A DNA stretch of 64,000 nucleotides from Cryoendolithus antarcticus (GCA_002077065.1 NAJO01000031.1:186001-250000), one strand, 5' to 3'. Counted from the first letter of the stretch, positions 52,581-63,185 are shown. Program-made: numbers and translations. Notes: generated by a model not told the origin, from the letters alone.

Positions 52581-53168
52581 GTTGTCGGCTTGGAAGAACA
52601 GTGATCAGAGTGTGTTGGCTCACACAGGTGTTGGTGTATTAAGTGGAGCGTTCGGGGCAATGACGATCGAATTAGTGAAGTATCAAAAGTGAAGTTATGC
52701 GGGAACCTGCAGAGACGGGACAGGACAGGTGCAGGAACAAGGGATAATATGTAGCGAGAGGGCAAGCAATCGCTCATTTACCTCGTTGTCCTCGCACCAG
52801 ACAAGAAGTGTCTTCGCATTTGATAAGCTGCATCGGAGAGCAAAGACTAGATACCGAAAATGAAGATGGTGCCGTACTGGAGGACACCTAAAACATCTTT
52901 CGGCCTTAATCACGTGATCGAAAGCTGATGCCCACGTGAAGTCACTTCCGGATCGGTATTTGCCAATCGGTTCACAGGCAAGTTGAAATGTGCGAAAGCT
53001 GATTCGCTCGTCTTGTTGCCACAGCACCATGGAGCGCGATCGGTAGCCGCAGATCAGGTGGAGTGGTGCTCCCGGGCCATAGCGATAGCGATATTAGTTT
53101 ATCGGTGTTGTCGATCATGGCATACCGTAGTCCAGACGTTTCGAAAAGCCTTCATATACGATCAGATT
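52581..53168. other. intergenic between RING gene promoter and nitrilase 3' end
   Basis: About 590 bases. A minus-strand ORF of 111 codons (52695-53030) starts at a possible ATG but has no recognisable features; I do not call it. Confidence 0.45.
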
Positions 53169-54174
53169 TTACAACTTGCTATCGACGGGCTTTTCAGCGT
53201 TATGTCGATAGTCGTAATGCCAGTCGCCTCTTGCGAGATCCGCTCGCACTTGATAATTTGCTTCTGCGTCCTCCACGACCTGCATGTCGAGATCAACGAC
53301 GGCCATGCCCTCCGCGCTGCTGCCGAGTCGCGTAAGCGCACCGACATACGGCAAGCAGACCTGTGATCTCCCTGCATAACCTTTGCCGGGTGGTCCGCCA
53401 GCGTTCGCGAATATGATTGCTGTCAGTCGTTGTCAGTACGCAGGGTTTCGAAGTAGATCAATAATGTTCCAGCAACTTACCGCAAGTATTCTCGAAGCAC
53501 CTCGCTGTCAACATGCTATCCAGGAACAGTCCCTCTGCCACAGGATTGATCGCTAGCCCTGCCGGACTACAATCACTCAGCGTCCAGAAAGTCGGTATGA
53601 TAATCAGCTTCGCTCCTTGCGCTATCAACTCCCGAAAGGCTTCCGGGAAGGCGAGATCCCAGCAGATCAGCATCCCGACTTTGCCTAACGGTGTGTCGAA
53701 AACAGGATGCTCATCTCTTGCAGATGAAGTAAGGTGCAATCTCTCGATAGGACCCCAAAGATTCTTCTTGACGTACTTGCCCGCGACATCACCAGTGTTG
53801 TCGATGAAGTAGGCAACATTTAGTAACCTCTCGTCAGGTGTATCAGCATCATGAAGCTCCAGTATCGTTCCGGGTACGATGCAGATATTACACTCCTTGG
53901 CCAGTGCACGGTACTTGTCGAGATAAGTCTTCCATCTTGCACATTCGGATTTGAACTTTGGATCATCGGGCTTCCAGTTCAGTAGATGGTACTCGGGCAG
54001 AACTGCCAGTTGAGCACCTTGTAGGGCGGCTGACCGGATATTGGAGGCTGCTGTGGCGAAGTTGCGATCGGGTTGCATGGGCTTCGGGTGCATCTGTATC
54101 ACGGCGACCTTATAGGTTGGGGCTTTGGTTGTGGCAACCTTCCGCTCGTGGATCGGGGACTCGGATTCGGTCAT
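53169..54174 (-). CDS. carbon-nitrogen hydrolase (nitrilase superfamily)
   Basis: Two exons, 54174-53481 and 53419-53169, give 314 residues. The phase-1 intron (GTAAGT...CTGACAG) rejoins CFENTCAIIFANAGGPPG. The catalytic triad is visible: Glu in LAVLPEYHLLNW, Lys in AGKYVKKNLWGPIERL, and Cys in GMLICWDLAFPEAFREL. The C-terminal GRSQVCLPYVGAL and acidic EDAEANYQVRADLA end the domain. There is no second domain and no signal peptide. It should hydrolyse an amide or nitrile in the cytosol; the substrate group cannot be decided. ATG 54174 is preferred, because the frame continues upstream only to a TTG. Confidence 0.9.
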
Positions 54175-54552
54175 TGTGAAGGAAGTAGAAGTAACACCAG
54201 ATGACTGATGGGGGAGAATGTGCAAAAGTGCTGTATACCTACTATCTTGCAGGATATGTGAGGAGTGATATGCGACCTCAATGGCTTGTAAGACTGGATG
54301 TCATCGCACTGGCTATCGACGCTATCTCATCCATGCCCCGCTCTGAATGCCACCGCTTTACCATTTTACATTTGGCCAGCCGTAGCGACGCGTCTTCGTA
54401 GACGCGACTGGAATTGATGATTGAGGATTGCAGTCAACTGAAGGCATATTGGATTACGTTTTTCCGCGATGTATTTACCAGCGGACTTGAAATAGACTGG
54501 CACACCTATTTGCGACTCCGCTCAGCATTACACTAGCGAAACATCAGCCGCC
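54175..54552. promoter_or_regulatory. divergent promoter between hydrolase and RNase H2B genes
   Basis: 378 bases between divergent genes; no specific site recognised. Confidence 0.4.
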
Positions 54553-55890
54553 ATGGCCGTTAAAACTCGTACAAAGAAGGCCGCGCCAAAGCCAAGTACA
54601 ACAGCATCCGATGAGATTATAACATCAACGGCAAAGAAGGTCCTCGAGCCCAGCGTCGTAGAGCCACCGCTACTACTTATCCTTCCCGAGGGCTCCTCGC
54701 CAATAGCTCGTATTGTCACTTTGCCAAGTCCTGCCACTACAACGCCATGCCGCTTCTTCGTCTGCCCCGAGAAAGGCTTCTTCGAATTCACCAAAGCCGC
54801 GCCGCCGAAGAAGACATGCAGGAGTTGGCTCTTGGCTCCTGAGGACTGTGCACCGGAATCAGCAGCATCGCAGCAAAGCGAGGTGGGCGTTGATGGAGAG
54901 GCAGATCATCAAGGCTACGTTCTGGAGAAGTCAGATCTCTTCATAGCGACACCCTGCGATCCGCTCTTCCTGGTCTTGCCTCTGTTAGTAGACGGCGAAG
55001 CGGGCTCGTACTTGACCTTCGCCGACTTCGTGTACGATCAAGACCGAGATGGCTGGGAGCATTTGCAACAGCTACTGCGGCAGCCAGAGTTCACCAAGTT
55101 AGAGAAGATCATGGAGCGACGCATGGCCGCCATTTGCGATACGCTAGACATGGGCGATGAGCAAGACCGGATGTATCAGCTGTCGATGCAGAAGCTACTG
55201 AGCGAGCTTGTGAGCAAAGCGAAGAAAATGGTGAAGGGAGGGCTGCCGGCGACTATGGAGGCGCATTTCGTAAAGCAAGCGCTGGAGATGCCCGTGCTCA
55301 GCGTACGAAGGGAGGAGAGCAGTGTGAGCATAGCCATTGAGGATGAGGCTGAGGGTGCTGAAAGTCAGACGCCTTCGAAGGAGATGTCGCAGGTCACGAC
55401 GACGTCCACCACTTCCAGTGTAAGCGTATCGACAGCGGTAACGTCCTTCTCAGACGATGCGACACCGGACGAGCCTACGAAGCAGCAAGGTGACAATGCG
55501 AACCTGCTCCGACTGCGAGTCGCCCTGAACTTCCTGCTGGCCGCCTACACACCCACTCCATTGCGCACGAAGCTCTCAACACTGGTAGCATCCTCGGCTA
55601 CTGTCCTTGACTTCGGCCCCCTTGACGCCCATCTTATGCGCATCGCCGAGCTGAAGAAGCAAGTCCAAGTACTCCGTTCGCTAAGCGACAACATCAGTCG
55701 CAAGAGGTGTGCTGAAGACGACGATGAGTTGGCCGCGAAGCTGGAGGCCAAGAAGCGAAAGAAGGAGGAAGAGGAGTTCAAGAAGAAGAACACGAGCCGA
55801 GGCGTTACGCAGCTTGCGAAAGCTGATACGAGTGGGATGAAGAAGCTCAGCTCGTTCTTCACAAAGGCGCCCGCGAAGGCGGAGGGGTGA
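54553..55890 (+). CDS. RNH202: ribonuclease H2 subunit B
   Basis: Single exon of 445 residues. A basic N-terminus (KTRTKKAAPKP) precedes the triple-barrel part. The conserved segment is SDLFIATPCDPLFLVLPLL, followed by YLTFADFV. The helical part has MERRMAAICDTLD and KLLSELVSKAKKM, then LLRLRVALNFLLAAYTP. The C-terminus ends TSGMKKLSSFFTKAPAK, a PCNA-interacting (PIP-box) motif, as in other RNase H2B proteins. This non-catalytic subunit links RNase H2 to PCNA for removal of ribonucleotides from DNA. A long acidic, Ser/Thr-rich insertion lies between the helical blocks. ATG context is CGCCATGG. Confidence 0.93.
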   Translation: MAVKTRTKKAAPKPSTTASDEIITSTAKKVLEPSVVEPPLLLILPEGSSPIARIVTLPSPATTTPCRFFVCPEKGFFEFTKAAPPKKTCRSWLLAPEDCAPESAASQQSEVGVDGEADHQGYVLEKSDLFIATPCDPLFLVLPLLVDGEAGSYLTFADFVYDQDRDGWEHLQQLLRQPEFTKLEKIMERRMAAICDTLDMGDEQDRMYQLSMQKLLSELVSKAKKMVKGGLPATMEAHFVKQALEMPVLSVRREESSVSIAIEDEAEGAESQTPSKEMSQVTTTSTTSSVSVSTAVTSFSDDATPDEPTKQQGDNANLLRLRVALNFLLAAYTPTPLRTKLSTLVASSATVLDFGPLDAHLMRIAELKKQVQVLRSLSDNISRKRCAEDDDELAAKLEAKKRKKEEEEFKKKNTSRGVTQLAKADTSGMKKLSSFFTKAPAKAEG

Positions 55891-56050
55891 AGTAGATGTT
55901 TCTCCTTCTCCGTTGACAACAGCCCAAGGGTCTGTTGTGTGCACCTGGCAGGCACGCGCGCGAGGGGGAACGTGGAGTTCGGCTCAACGTTTCCCCGACA
56001 AATTCCTCGACAGCATTGTCACTTGAAAGGGCGACGAACACGATCGTTCA

Positions 56051-57388
56051 ATGCAGCATTGCAACATGGCGAGCGACAGAATCTATGCTCTAGTCGACTA
56101 CGAAGACACATACGTGCAGCCTCTGCTCCTCGAGGCGCTCAAAAAGTCTCTACCGCCCGAGATCCTGATTCTCATCAGCGATCTCTCCGAAGTACCCACA
56201 CCGGAGTGCAAAGTCCTACAATGGCGGCAATACGAGAGCATCGAGTGGGACATACTGGCCGAATGTCCAAGCACCTGTTTAGCAAATAGCTACATGATAC
56301 GCAAAGCCCTTATCCGCAAACACTACCTTACCAACACGGTATCGCACTGGCTCAGCAAGCATCCGAACAGTTCACTCAAGAAACATGTGAAACCAAGTGT
56401 AGACTTCGAGGTAGACTATGCGGAGTTCCTGGATGATGCGCTAGTCGAGGCGTACGAGTTGCGCGAGTCCTGGGAGCGTAACGCAGCGGCAGAAGCTGCT
56501 GGTAAGCCACTCGAATGGTGGATCCTCAAACCCGGCATGAGCGAGCGAGGCCAGGGAATCCGCCTGTTCAGCTCCGAGCAAGAGCTCACAGAGATCTTCA
56601 AAGCGTGGGATTCACCGTCTGACGATGAAGACGAGGATGACAACGAGGCCACATCGCGAACCTCCTCGCCCGACGGACTCGACGAATTTGACGGCAAATC
56701 TAACACCGGGTCAAACGATATCATAACATCCCACCTCCGCCACTTCATCGCGCAACCCTACATCCATCCGCCGCTTCTCCTCCCCTCACCACACCCAAAT
56801 GCCAACCTCAAATTCCACATCCGCACCTACGTACTCACCGTTGGCGCCCTCAAGGTCTTCGTCTACCGTCCTATGTTGGCCCTCTTCGCCTCCACATCCT
56901 ACGCCCCTCCAACGTGCTCCGCTCCGAACGACCTCACCGCCCACTTAACCAACACCTGTCTCCAGCCTTCCCCACCGCCACCAACCTCCGTGCAACTCTT
57001 CGACTCCCTCCCCGCCTCTCTGCCCTCCCTCCCTAGCACCTGGAAGGACGACGTGTTTACCCAAATCTGCGACACCACAGCGCAGATTTTCGAAGCTGCC
57101 GCACGCACACAATCCGTGCATTTCCAAACTCTACCCAACAGCTTCGAGGTTTTCGGGCTGGATTTCCTGGTCGATGCGGAGGGTTGCGCGTGGTTATTGG
57201 AAGTCAATGCGTTTCCAGATTTCGGGCAAAGTGGGTCAGGTCAAGGACAGGAGCTGGTGGAGGGGCTGATTGACGGGGTGGTGCGGGTGGGTGTCTTGCC
57301 GTTCTTTGGGGTGGACGCGAGGGGTGAACGCAAGTCCGGAAGGGACACGATGGTGCAGGTTCTGGATCTGGACTTGGGACGGTGGTAG
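56051..57388 (+). CDS. tubulin-tyrosine ligase family protein
   Basis: Single exon of 445 residues from ATG 56051, or 440 from the better-placed ATG 56066 (AACATGG). The N-terminus RIYALVDYEDTYVQPLLLEA leads into the TTL domain. MIRKALIRKHYL and WILKPGMSERGQGIRLFSS form the ATP-grasp Lys/Gly-rich loop. HIRTYVLTVGALKVFVYRPM, HLTNTCLQ, and FGLDFLVDAEGCAWLLEVNA (metal-binding Glu/Asn) complete it. A low-complexity acidic insert (DDEDEDDNEA) lies in the middle. It matches the fungal PBY1-type TTL protein rather than alpha-tubulin ligase. An ATP-dependent amino-acid ligase activity is inferred; the target is unknown. Confidence 0.88.
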   Translation: MQHCNMASDRIYALVDYEDTYVQPLLLEALKKSLPPEILILISDLSEVPTPECKVLQWRQYESIEWDILAECPSTCLANSYMIRKALIRKHYLTNTVSHWLSKHPNSSLKKHVKPSVDFEVDYAEFLDDALVEAYELRESWERNAAAEAAGKPLEWWILKPGMSERGQGIRLFSSEQELTEIFKAWDSPSDDEDEDDNEATSRTSSPDGLDEFDGKSNTGSNDIITSHLRHFIAQPYIHPPLLLPSPHPNANLKFHIRTYVLTVGALKVFVYRPMLALFASTSYAPPTCSAPNDLTAHLTNTCLQPSPPPPTSVQLFDSLPASLPSLPSTWKDDVFTQICDTTAQIFEAAARTQSVHFQTLPNSFEVFGLDFLVDAEGCAWLLEVNAFPDFGQSGSGQGQELVEGLIDGVVRVGVLPFFGVDARGERKSGRDTMVQVLDLDLGRW

Positions 57389-57921
57389 AGAGAAGCTGTC
57401 TGACCTCTCCGACGTGCGTGTAGGTACCTTGTGGAGCTTACGAAGTACTGCGGAAACCCCTGCTCTGACTCCTATACTTTCACAATTTTTTTCGCCACGC
57501 GCGACGTTCATGAGCTCTGTGACACGGAAAGCTAGGTGCGCTTTATTAGACGTTTCATTACCTTTGCTGAATTACCACTCGCTAGGTAACCTGCTCTCGT
57601 GGTGATGTACCCTTGATCCCCCAGACCGAGTCGTCGCTAATCCCTGTATCGCTTGCTGCCCAAAACATGCCACCATCGTTACCCAATGCCCAAATAGTAC
57701 GCAACGCAGAAGCCAAAAAGTTGGACTGCCGCCTCGTTCGGAAGTAGAGCCATAGCGCCACCTCAGCGCTCCTACTGTTGCCCATTCATCGCCGGGTTCT
57801 CATGATCGGCATCCTTCACTGCTGCTCAGACACTATCCCGATCCTTGCTTCACCTCATTTGGCACTGTATTGCGCTTCGCATGCGACCTTAGACTTTCGG
57901 CATCAAAACAAAGCACGCCTC
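57389..57921. other. convergent 3' intergenic region
   Basis: It lies between the TTL gene and the disordered-protein gene. Nothing recognised; short ORFs only. Confidence 0.45.
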
Positions 57922-59324
57922 CTAAGCACTGCTCGCATCAACACTTCCAGCACCGCCATTAGCATTCCCCCTCGTTCTCTTACCCCCACCCACGCCTTCC
58001 ACTTCACTCTCAGCCTCCCTCTTCTTGCCTCCTGCTTTGCTAACGCCAACCTTGCTGCGCGGCCACTCGTCGAACGGCGAAGTGATCTTGCGACGTTTCC
58101 CATTGCTCACCACAGGCGAAGTCGAGGTGACACCAGTCTCCTCTTCCTCCTCGAGCAGCGTGGCGAGACCTGAGGCTGGGATGGCGAGCGTCGAGATGCG
58201 TGAGGTGCGTTTCGTGGAGGGTGGTGTGGCGAGGTAGGCGGAGCTGGAGGTGACGGGTTTACGGGGCGTGGCTTTCACATTTGCCTGAGCGGGGACAGGG
58301 ATTTCGATATCGGTCAAAGCTTCTTCGTCGACCTCGACTTCTGGCTCTGAAGAAGGGAAAAGGAGACGGGGTTTGATGGAGCTGCGGGTCAGAGGGCGAT
58401 GGGCTGAGGGCCCGGCGTTGCGTTTGAGTGTGCGCTGGGCGCGGATGGAGTCTGGTGAGGAAGGAGGGTTGGCGACCTGCTCGGAGGAGGTGGGCGATTC
58501 GAAGCGGCGGAGGAGCTTCTTGCCGCGACTATGAGGAGAGGTCAGTGCGTTGTAGATTAGGTGGCGAACAAAGGTAGGACGTACAAAACATAGATCAACC
58601 CCTCATCCCTAGCAACAGCCTGCTCCATCTCCTTCTCCTCTTCCGTCTTGGCTGCACTCCCACGTTTTTGCGCCCTGCCACTGCTGCCAGTCTTCCTTGG
58701 TCCAACGAATGGATTATCCTCCGCCTCGTCCAGCTCAGGCACTCGCGCGTTTGCGTCCGTGAAAATCGGAATCGCGGGCTCGCTGCTCTCAGCCCCATCC
58801 TCATACAGATCAAACCCGCGCATGGAGGAATTGCGAGGTTTCTTATGCTTGCGCGGTGTAGGCATGACATCGCTGGGTGAGTGAAATTGGAAGTTCAACG
58901 CGCGCGAGGCGGCATTCATGGCGACTGCCGGACGCTTCATGGGCGTTTTGTTGGGTGTTGGTAGCACGCTTGTGCGAGTGACTGAGAGTCGTAGACTGGT
59001 GTCAGAGTCTGACTGTGCGCCGTTCACTGCGCGGCGGGCGGGGTTCTTCTTGGGTGTCTTGTGTGATCGGGTCAATGGCGACGCAGGCGAGGAAGGTGGG
59101 GAGGAGAGTTGAGTGCCGGAGAAGCGTGCGCCGCGGCGGGTTGTTGGGGGAGGTGTTGTATGGCGTGCGCGAGTGTCTCTCAGCGAGCCATACGGCGATT
59201 GCTGTGCAGCTGTCCGGGTTGATCGGCGTGCGTATGGTTCATGTTTGTCGTGAAGTGGGCCGTGGAGTGGTGTTGGAGGTGTGCGGATGCGGGTGTTGCG
59301 TGGTGGAGGGGTAGAGGGAGCCAT
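57922..59324 (-). CDS. disordered basic nuclear-type protein, unknown function
   Basis: Two exons, 59324-58585 and 58528-57922, give 448 residues. The phase-2 intron (GTACGT...CATAG) rejoins GLIYVFRGKKLLRRFESP. The protein is Ser/Thr/Pro-rich, with many TP and SP sites (TPPTPL, TPNKTP, MPTPRKHKKPR), likely CDK targets. Basic clusters such as KRRKITSPF act as nuclear localisation candidates. The most structured-looking part is ARDEGLIYVFRGKKLLRRF in the centre. The start ATG lacks competing upstream ATGs. I cannot name the family; a cell-cycle or chromatin-linked regulator would fit, but that is a guess from composition. Confidence 0.75.
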
Positions 59325-59452
59325 TTCTTGTGAGTGCGCGCGTTTGGATAGTGAAGTCACGCTATGGGCGCGAGTTGCGCTGGTATGACCAGAGTCGACA
59401 CCTTCAATCCCGACGATCTTCTCCAATGCACTCTATAGCTCTCCACTGTGGG

Positions 59453-59880
59453 TTAGAGCTTTGTGATATCCGCGTCGCCGTCTGCTGCCGTATGTTCAAT
59501 CCAAGCGGTGAATTCGTTGCCAGCTCTTCGTTCTGCAATCCTCCTCGCGCGCAGTGTGCCCAGTGTATACTGTCGTAGCAGCAGTCCGTCGTACTCAATG
59601 GCAGTATTACCGAATAGTAGGACACTATTGTCTCGCGTACAATGGGATCTGTCGGAGCATACGAAGCAAGACAGGGAACTGACGTCTCTGAGGCTCTCCC
59701 AATCCCTTCCAGCCACCCGCCGCGAACCCTGAACTCCACACTCCACCAAGGCGCGTCCAGCCCTACACGAAACACCACAATATACAACGCGTCATATCCC
59801 GACAACATATCAACAAATCCGGCCAACAACTCGCGGCCCGGAGTGGCAACACGATTTGACGCTTCGTGCACATATCGCAT
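59453..59880 (-). CDS. possible small gene, two exons, 130 residues
   Basis: From ATG 59880 exon 1 (to 59684) has GRELLAGFVDMLSGYDALYI. A 35-base intron (GTCAGT...CGACAG, phase 2) would join exon 2 (59648-59453), with VLLFGNTAIEYDGLLLRQYT and IAERRAGNEFTAWIEHT. Both halves look protein-like and the frames join exactly. Against it, the intron is very short. The start also lies only 20 bases from the divergent DUO1 ATG, leaving almost no separate promoter. No family is recognised. Confidence 0.4.
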
Positions 59881-59900
59881 CGCTGTCAAGACCTTCCGCG

Positions 59901-60647
59901 ATGGCCAGACCCACCCCTCCTGACCTCGCAGGTCTCACGCTGGAAGACTCCTCAGATGAAGCCGAAGAGAATCTCTTCTCCTCGCCCTCCACAGCACCAC
60001 CAACAACCAAATCTCACACACCCGCATCAGCCAGCTCCTCCGCGCAGAAATCTACCCAACAACGCCCACGCTCAACTCCCAAACCCCCAGACGCCTCCCG
60101 CGAAGCAGCCCTGCAAGCAGAGCTCGACAGAGTCCGAGAGGTGAATGCCGTCATCTCCGGCGTGACAGCCTCCCTGCGAAAGGCAAGGGAGAACATGTCA
60201 ACAGTCAACCGCACAGTGGATTCTGCGTCTACGCTCCTCGCGACGTGGACCAGGATATTGTCGCAAACGGAGCACAACCAGCGACTCATTCTTAACCCAG
60301 GCTGGCAAGGCGCTAGTCAAGACCTCGAAGACGTCGGGAACGAGGAGTCGCGACGGCAGGAAGAGAGGGAGCGGGCTGTGGAAGAGGAGCGACGGAGGAG
60401 GGAGGATGCGGAGAGGAGACGGGAGGACGAGGAACGGAGGCGTGCTGTGCTGGCTGAGAAGGGCAGTGCGGGGAGGGGCGTGGGGAGAAGAGGGAGTGTG
60501 AGGGGTGGGAGTACGGGGACGGGGAGAGGGTATACGGGGGTTGGAGGGCAGGCTGGAAGGGGAAGGGTGACGCCTGGGGTGAGTAGAGGGGGAAGTGGAA
60601 TTGGGAGGGGTACGGTCGGAGGGACGAGGGGTAGAGGGAGGGGCTGA
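59901..60647 (+). CDS. DUO1: DASH/Dam1 complex subunit Duo1
   Basis: Single exon of 248 residues from ATG 59901. An acidic N-terminus (LTLEDSSDEAEENLFSSP) precedes a helical core: ELDRVREVNAVISGVTASLR, then TVDSASTLLATWTRILSQTE. This is the Duo1 domain, with the conserved W and the RILSQTEH start of the second helix. A charged coiled coil (EERERAVEEERRRREDAERR) and a Gly/Arg-rich tail follow. Duo1 is part of the ring-forming kinetochore complex that couples chromosomes to microtubules in fungi. The Gly/Arg tail is low complexity (nt about 60440-60645). Confidence 0.92.
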   Translation: MARPTPPDLAGLTLEDSSDEAEENLFSSPSTAPPTTKSHTPASASSSAQKSTQQRPRSTPKPPDASREAALQAELDRVREVNAVISGVTASLRKARENMSTVNRTVDSASTLLATWTRILSQTEHNQRLILNPGWQGASQDLEDVGNEESRRQEERERAVEEERRRREDAERRREDEERRRAVLAEKGSAGRGVGRRGSVRGGSTGTGRGYTGVGGQAGRGRVTPGVSRGGSGIGRGTVGGTRGRGRG

Positions 60648-61067
60648 GAGTGATCCTGCTTGATGACAAGACGACTTATGTTCACGTCGAGCGAAACAGT
60701 GCTCCAGCGCTGCCAATGCCAACGATCGTGCTGCGCCGTGGGCTGCCGTTGCAGCATAGCCGGCTGCACTGGCAGATGCTCGCACTAACGTGCAGGGGAC
60801 AGCGCAGGTATGTACCGCCTCGTTGACAGCAGAGCGACAGCCATCATATTGACAAGTCAGACAGAAGCTGGTTGAGAGCACAGCCACAGCAGCGAGCTTG
60901 AGTTGCGTTATAAAGCTCCATCCGTGTGCATGTATCTCTCATCTGCCCACTCGCAACAGCCGTCTCACCCTCGCATGTATGCTTCCGGCTTCATCCTGCC
61001 TGGACGTCCCCCATCCCCCTCCTGCCCACCCAATCTCATCCGCTCACATACCCTCATGCCCCTCGAT
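60648..61067. other. convergent 3' intergenic region
   Basis: 420 bases after DUO1; no feature recognised. Confidence 0.45.
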
Positions 61068-61289
61068 CTACAACCCCACCTTCCCGCTATCATTGCCCTC
61101 CCCCTTAGCAGTCTTCGCCTTCGCGGCATCATCAAGCGGGCCCTTCGGGTTGCTCTCCAGGTTCTTCAGTTGATCCTTTGTCTGCTCTTGGCCAGCACCC
61201 TGGTCGTTAGGCGCGGCGTGCGAGCCTTGCTGGGCTTTGGTCTGGTTCTCTGGGTCGGGCGACTGACGGCCGGCGTTGGGTGCGGACAT
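61068..61289 (-). CDS. small conserved-type fungal protein, 73 residues
   Basis: Single exon from ATG 61289. It is very hydrophilic with no Cys or aromatic core: NAGRQSPDPENQTKAQQGSH, then LKNLESNPKGPLDDAAKAKT. The motif LESNPKGPLD looks like that of small hydrophilic proteins found widely in filamentous fungi, sometimes stress-induced. Likely intrinsically disordered. Function unknown. Confidence 0.7.
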   Translation of the reverse strand: MSAPNAGRQSPDPENQTKAQQGSHAAPNDQGAGQEQTKDQLKNLESNPKGPLDDAAKAKTAKGEGNDSGKVGL

Positions 61290-61709
61290 CTTGGCTTATT
61301 AATGCGGAACTGGTGGATGTATTGGATTCGATTGTGGACTGATGGACGTTAGAGGGCTGCTAGAAGGGAAGCGGGAGTGTGGGTGGCGAACAGGGTGCTT
61401 TGGTTCGGCTGTGTAAATCTGCGTGAAGTCGATTGTCTGGTTTTGGGAAGCTACTCGAGCTCAAAGCCTCTTCAATGTCAATGAATGTTGATGGTGGGGC
61501 AAAAGTCGCAAGTGGTGGGGTGCGATGGACGTCATTGCCAGTCATGCAAGCGGCTGATGAGAGAATGACTGAGCAATTTACCCGCCTCCATGGACATCCG
61601 ACTTACGACAGCTCCTGAGAAGGAATGTCGCTGGCTTGCAAGTGTGATTGATAGCGTGTAGCCTGGAATCGAACGTGTTGTACAGTATTCCTACAAGATC
61701 GCAACAACT
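61290..61709. other. intergenic between two minus-strand genes
   Basis: This should contain the promoter of the small protein and the 3' UTR of the BCS1-like gene. An A-loop-like tRNA fragment (aatcgaac near 61663) was checked and rejected. Confidence 0.45.
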
Positions 61710-63185
61710 TCATCCTGCGCCACTTCCGACTTCGTGAGTCCTCCCTCTCGACTTCACAGCAAGTTGATCCACCATCCCGATCGCCCCCTCAGGATCCCCT
61801 TTATTATACAAGAACAGTCCCTGCAAAGCCGCTGTGCTGACCTGGTCGACCAATCCGATCTCCTCGGCTCGCTTGATGAACGTTTTCTTCCCCTCCCCAC
61901 CAGCATCAACGTCCCCATAAAACCTCTCCCACAACTTCTCCATCTGCCAAAGCGTCGCATCGCCAAGATGCATAGTCATATCCACCCTCCCCGGCCTGAT
62001 CAAAGCATCGTCGAGGCGATCGATGTGGTTGGTCGTCATGAAGATGATGCGCTCTTCGGCGCTTGCTACTCCGTCCAGAGCGTTGAGCAGACCGGAGAAA
62101 GTCACCGCAGCGCCCGTGTAGCCCGTTTCGTCGGCTTGGCGACGATTGGAGAAGGCTGCGTCCGCGTCTTCGAGGAGTACGATCGTCCGTGGCGGGACGG
62201 TGAGGAGGAGTTGGTTCAGTAGGTCGTCGGTGAGGCCGCGTTGGGAGAGCGAGAGCATGGCGATGTTGAAGTCTAGTTCGCCGGCGAGGGCTTGGACGAA
62301 CGATGTCTTTCCTGTGCCGGGAGGACCGTACAAAAGATAGCCTCGTCGATAAGGAATTCCGCGATCAAGATACCATTCCCGTGCTGAGATGAATTCGCGT
62401 ACGTCGCTGAGGATGCGGTCAGCAACCCCCTCCTCCAGTACCACCGAGTCAAACGGTCGTCGCCGTTTCGGCTGCCCAGAGCGATCCCACTGCACGTTCC
62501 GCGAAGTGTAGATGATCGTCTTGCCCTCCGTGTGCTGATTCGCAAGCGCATGGGCTTCTTGGAAGATATCCTCGAATATTTGACGATGATAGTACAACGT
62601 CGTCAACGTAACGGTCTCGAATGGCCGCCCATTAGCATCGAAAGACTTCCCGATCCGTTCACGGTTGACTTTGATAAAAGCATTCTTGTACCGCAAGAAA
62701 TGCCTCCCATGACCCGGCACAAGACTAAAAGCCGTCCTCTCCGAACCCCCGGGCGTCTTCGATCGTGCAGTCGCGATTTGCAAATGATGCAGTCCTGGCG
62801 TCACACGTCGAATAACCGACTCCACGAATCCTAGATCCTTCCGTGAAAGCGTCGGGTCCATCTGCTTCTGAAATTGCGTCGTCATCCAGCTGAGCACCCA
62901 CTCATAGGAGTCGTCGTGTTTCGTTACTTCCAGATCTACCAGTAGCCGGCGCCGTATGAGTTCTGTGGACTTGCGAAGACCCTGGGAGCCGTAGCGCATT
63001 GCTGTGCCGAGGGCGGCGAGACCGAAGCCGGCTGTGAAGAAGGGGTTAGAGGAGAGCTGGGCGATGAGGGAGTCGCCTGGTTTTCCGGCTCTGGCCATCT
63101 CAAGCAAGGCATCTGTCTTGCCATCTTTGCTGTCTTTGAGGCCAGAGAGAGCCTTTGTTGCGGCGTCAATGCTGCTATCGTCCAT
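61710..63185 (-). CDS. BCS1-like AAA ATPase
   Basis: Single exon of 491 residues. A short hydrophobic stretch near 48-64 (FFTAGFGLAALGTAM) serves as the membrane segment. It precedes the BCS1-specific region: VTKHDDSYEWVLSWM, then ERIGKSFDANGRPFETVTLT. The AAA domain has Walker A GPPGTGKTS, Walker B-type VLLEDADAAF and sensor motif FMTTNHIDRLDDALIRPGR. The order is that of BCS1, the mitochondrial inner-membrane chaperone that inserts the Rieske protein into complex III. Many fungi also carry non-mitochondrial BCS1-like paralogues. The N-terminus here is acidic rather than a clear presequence, so it could be a paralogue and not the true Rieske chaperone. Confidence 0.9.
   Translation of the reverse strand: MDDSSIDAATKALSGLKDSKDGKTDALLEMARAGKPGDSLIAQLSSNPFFTAGFGLAALGTAMRYGSQGLRKSTELIRRRLLVDLEVTKHDDSYEWVLSWMTTQFQKQMDPTLSRKDLGFVESVIRRVTPGLHHLQIATARSKTPGGSERTAFSLVPGHGRHFLRYKNAFIKVNRERIGKSFDANGRPFETVTLTTLYYHRQIFEDIFQEAHALANQHTEGKTIIYTSRNVQWDRSGQPKRRRPFDSVVLEEGVADRILSDVREFISAREWYLDRGIPYRRGYLLYGPPGTGKTSFVQALAGELDFNIAMLSLSQRGLTDDLLNQLLLTVPPRTIVLLEDADAAFSNRRQADETGYTGAAVTFSGLLNALDGVASAEERIIFMTTNHIDRLDDALIRPGRVDMTMHLGDATLWQMEKLWERFYGDVDAGGEGKKTFIKRAEEIGLVDQVSTAALQGLFLYNKGDPEGAIGMVDQLAVKSRGRTHEVGSGAG

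Noticed and set aside
60198..60887. 229-codon minus-strand ORF rich in Ser and Pro
   Set aside because: Antisense of the Glu/Arg-rich coiled coil and Gly/Arg tail of DUO1.
61640..61690. T-loop-like aatcgaac suggesting a tRNA
   Set aside because: The five bases on either side cannot pair as a T stem, and no D arm or acceptor follows.
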